A stretch of 64,000 bases of DNA from Bacteroidota bacterium (lineage in GTDB: Bacteria > Bacteroidota > Ignavibacteria > Kryptoniales > JAKASW01), in NCBI GenBank assembly GCA_021845665.1, contig JAJZVO010000002.1, positions 1-64,000 of the forward strand, read 5' to 3'. Of this stretch, positions 61,912-64,000 are shown one piece after another. Numbering within the stretch: the first letter of the stretch is position 1; each line of letters starts with the position of its first letter. The position numbers were made by a program, and so were the translations under genes. The notes under the pieces were generated by a model. The model saw only the letters and a program-made list of their open reading frames with translations, did not search any database and was not told the DNA's origin.

Positions 61912-61940
61912 ATGATAAGGCTCAGCCCTGAATATGTCAA
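61912..61940 (-). promoter_or_regulatory. Promoter of the tracrRNA candidate
   Basis: On the minus strand: perfect TTGACA (plus 61935-61940), exactly 17 nt, then TATCAT (plus 61912-61917; five of six matches to TATAAT). The predicted start is near 61905. It is among the best sigma-70-type promoters in the window. Confidence 0.8.
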
Positions 61941-61976
61941 GGAGAAAGCATGCATGAATTCTTTTTGGAGGAAAAC

Positions 61977-64000
61977 ATGATAACTACACTTGGACTTGAC
62001 CTCGGTACCAATTCAATCGGCTGGGCTTTGATTGAAGACGGAAGGAAAATAATAAGAAGCGGCGTAAGGATTTTTCCCGTCGGAGTTCAGGAAGAAGATC
62101 TCCTGAAGAACGGTAAGGAGGTGTCTAAGAATATTGGACGCCGCATGGCACGGGGTGCGCGTCGAAGGCGCTTCCGCTTCAAACTGCGCCGCAAGCAGCT
62201 GATACAACTGCTCAAAATGAATCAGATGCTTCCGGAGAACGGCGACTTCCTCAGCACAAAAGAGCTTTATGCTTTAAGGGCGAAGGGGCTTGAAAGCAAG
62301 CTGTCACTCGAGGAATTCGGGCGAATCCTGCTCATGCTCAACAAGCGGCGGGGATTCAAGAGCAACCGTAAAAGCGCAGACAATCCTGTAAAGAAGAAAG
62401 AGGAAGGAGTTGTAAAGGAAGGGATACTCAAACTGCAGCGGCAAATTGACGCGGAGCAATGCAGAACCGTAGGCGAGTATTTCTATAAGTTGTTCAAGAG
62501 AGCGGAGGAAGAACCGGATTGGCCTAGCGAAAGCACGCCCATAGAAAGAATTCGGGGTCGCTTCGTTGGGCGTGAAATGTACGAAAGAGAATTCGAATTG
62601 CTCTGGGCTAAACAAAGTAGCTACCATCCGGAAGTTCTGAACGGCGATTTGAAAACTCGGATCGGTGACGAGACCATTTATTACCAAAGACATTTAAAAT
62701 CCCAAAAGGGTCTCGTCGGCAAATGCCGCTTTGAACCGAAGAAACGCTGCGCCGCGAGAAGCTCATTTGAATTTCAGGAATATCGTATATGGCAACAGCT
62801 CTGGATGGTACGCTTTGCGTCAGGCAACCGTAACGGTGAAGAATTAAGCGCAGAAGAAAAACAAAGAGCCCGCTCCGCGTTAATGAGAACAAGAAAGTTG
62901 ACTGAAGCGAAACTGAAAACACTCCTGGGCATACACCGAGATGTCCGTTTGAATGACGTGTTCGATATGAAAGGTAATCGTACCACTGTGGATCTGATCG
63001 AAGCTTTAGGCGAAAAGACCTGCGGCGAGCTTAGCGAAGCACAATTATTTGAATTATGGCACATTCTCTCCTACTGCGACAATACGGACAAACTGAAGGA
63101 CATCGTAAAGAAAAAGATTTCCAACGGATTATTGCCTCAACTAACTGAGGAGCAAGTCGATGCTTACTCCGAGATAAATCTTGAAGAAGGCTTCTGCAAT
63201 CTCTCCAGGAAGGCGCTTAATAAAATACTTCCATTCCTGCGTCAAGGCATGGGATTGGCGGATGCCATTGCAAAAGCCGGATATGACCCCGCCAGGAAGG
63301 TTGTGAAGGGAAGAGATGAGGAGCAAAACAAGATTCCCCCTCTTGGATCGAACGAGCTTCGAAATCCTATAGTTCAACAAATGTTGAGCGAGACTTTTCG
63401 TCTCGTCAATGCCGTGATAAAAGAATACGGTAAACCCGACATGGTACGCATCGAACTAGCACGCGAGCTTAAGAAGCCTAAGGCAAAACGAGAAGAAGCA
63501 AGAACCGGCGCGATACGGAAGCGGGCCCTCAGAGAAGAGTATGCGGAGTTCCTCACCCGGGAACTCGGATACCGCATCGAGCCGAACTCTCCGGAAATAA
63601 GAAAGTACGAGCTCTGGCTGGAGATGGGATGTGAAGACCTGTCGCTGAACGATTTGAAGACCTTCATGAGGAACAACAGAGTCACTGATTCGGTGAAATA
63701 CAAACTCTGGAAGGAGTGTGGTCGAATATCTCCATATTCGGGCAAAGTCATTTCCCTGAGCAGACTCTTCAGTCCCGAGATACAGATCGAACACATTCTA
63801 CCATACAGCCAAACGATGAATAACGAGTTCGGAAACCTATGCTTGTGTGAGGCAGATATCAATAAGCTGAAAGGCAACAGGCTTCCTTACGAGTACTTTG
63901 AGTCGATCGGAAAGCTCGACGAATTCAAAAACAACGTCGCTCAGCTTCAGAATGAAGCAAAGAGAAGACGCTTTCTTGCGAAGGAAATACCGGAAGGTTT
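61977..64000 (+). CDS. cas9: CRISPR-associated endonuclease Cas9 (type II-C), 5' part; gene continues past the window
   Basis: 674 codons are present from the ATG at 61977 (TTGGAGG 7 nt upstream) to the right edge. RuvC-I is GLDLGTNSIGWAL with the catalytic Asp 8. The arginine-rich bridge helix is RRMARGARRRRFRFKLRRKQ (about 58-77). RuvC-II is VRIELARELKK with its Glu. The HNH part reads IQIEHILPYSQTMNNEFGNL with catalytic His 606, then NKLKGNRLPYEYF. The first REC region is short, as in compact type II-C enzymes. It cleaves DNA matched by a crRNA-tracrRNA guide. RuvC-III and the PAM-interacting domain lie beyond the window. Confidence 0.97.
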   Translation, partial: MITTLGLDLGTNSIGWALIEDGRKIIRSGVRIFPVGVQEEDLLKNGKEVSKNIGRRMARGARRRRFRFKLRRKQLIQLLKMNQMLPENGDFLSTKELYALRAKGLESKLSLEEFGRILLMLNKRRGFKSNRKSADNPVKKKEEGVVKEGILKLQRQIDAEQCRTVGEYFYKLFKRAEEEPDWPSESTPIERIRGRFVGREMYEREFELLWAKQSSYHPEVLNGDLKTRIGDETIYYQRHLKSQKGLVGKCRFEPKKRCAARSSFEFQEYRIWQQLWMVRFASGNRNGEELSAEEKQRARSALMRTRKLTEAKLKTLLGIHRDVRLNDVFDMKGNRTTVDLIEALGEKTCGELSEAQLFELWHILSYCDNTDKLKDIVKKKISNGLLPQLTEEQVDAYSEINLEEGFCNLSRKALNKILPFLRQGMGLADAIAKAGYDPARKVVKGRDEEQNKIPPLGSNELRNPIVQQMLSETFRLVNAVIKEYGKPDMVRIELARELKKPKAKREEARTGAIRKRALREEYAEFLTRELGYRIEPNSPEIRKYELWLEMGCEDLSLNDLKTFMRNNRVTDSVKYKLWKECGRISPYSGKVISLSRLFSPEIQIEHILPYSQTMNNEFGNLCLCEADINKLKGNRLPYEYFESIGKLDEFKNNVAQLQNEAKRRRFLAKEIPEG

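Overview
The window (64 kb, GC near 50%) looks like chromosome from a member of the Bacteroidota/Chlorobi/Ignavibacteriota group. Three large secreted proteins end in a type IX secretion sorting domain of the SQNYPNPFNP type. EF-P has the PGNxRAF loop that I recall from Chlorobi. The glycine decarboxylase P protein is of the split type. Placement below that level is inference.

Layout. 1-9.7 kb: a group II intron remnant; an operon of LPP20-like lipoprotein, CHASE2 adenylate/guanylate cyclase and SH3-M48 metalloprotease; an IS1380-type transposase remnant; a DHFR-like reductase; an alpha/beta hydrolase; and a decayed Zn-ribbon DNA methylase. 9.9-11.4 kb: an ECF sigma factor overlapping a small His-rich membrane protein, then relics of a methyltransferase and an SDR. 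11.5-19.5 kb: a sigma-54 PAS activator, divergent from two NifX/NafY-like genes, peptide deformylase, three Cys- or His-rich small proteins, a methyltransferase and a ZnuBC-like ABC transporter. I read this as a metal/cofactor stress locus. 19.6-27.1 kb: accessory housekeeping genes, several relics and a BglII/BstYI-like type II restriction-modification pair.

27.5-37.6 kb is core metabolism: efp-accB-accC, gcvH-gcvPA, guaA, a TPR protein with a TPR/periplasmic-binding lipoprotein-like partner, and radC. 37.7-48.4 kb is almost all on the minus strand: a sedolisin protease and a beta-propeller protein (both type IX sorted), a fatty acid hydroxylase, tRNA-Val(CAC), a homocysteine methyltransferase/MTHFR fusion and an SDR. 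48.5-59.1 kb is a tandem array of six related putative surface lipoproteins, one of them a chimera made by recombination, followed by a frameshifted trypsin-like protease. Long G/C homopolymers lie in or upstream of three of the surface-protein units, which suggests phase variation.

59.4-64 kb holds a DUF1232 protein, a gene built from fourteen 21-bp heptad-coding repeats, a helical protein, and the start of a type II-C CRISPR system. The cas9 gene runs off the right edge. Divergent from it is a tracrRNA candidate with its own promoter and terminator. No CRISPR array lies inside the window. Relics and frameshifts are unusually common, so either the chromosome is in flux or some indels are assembly errors.
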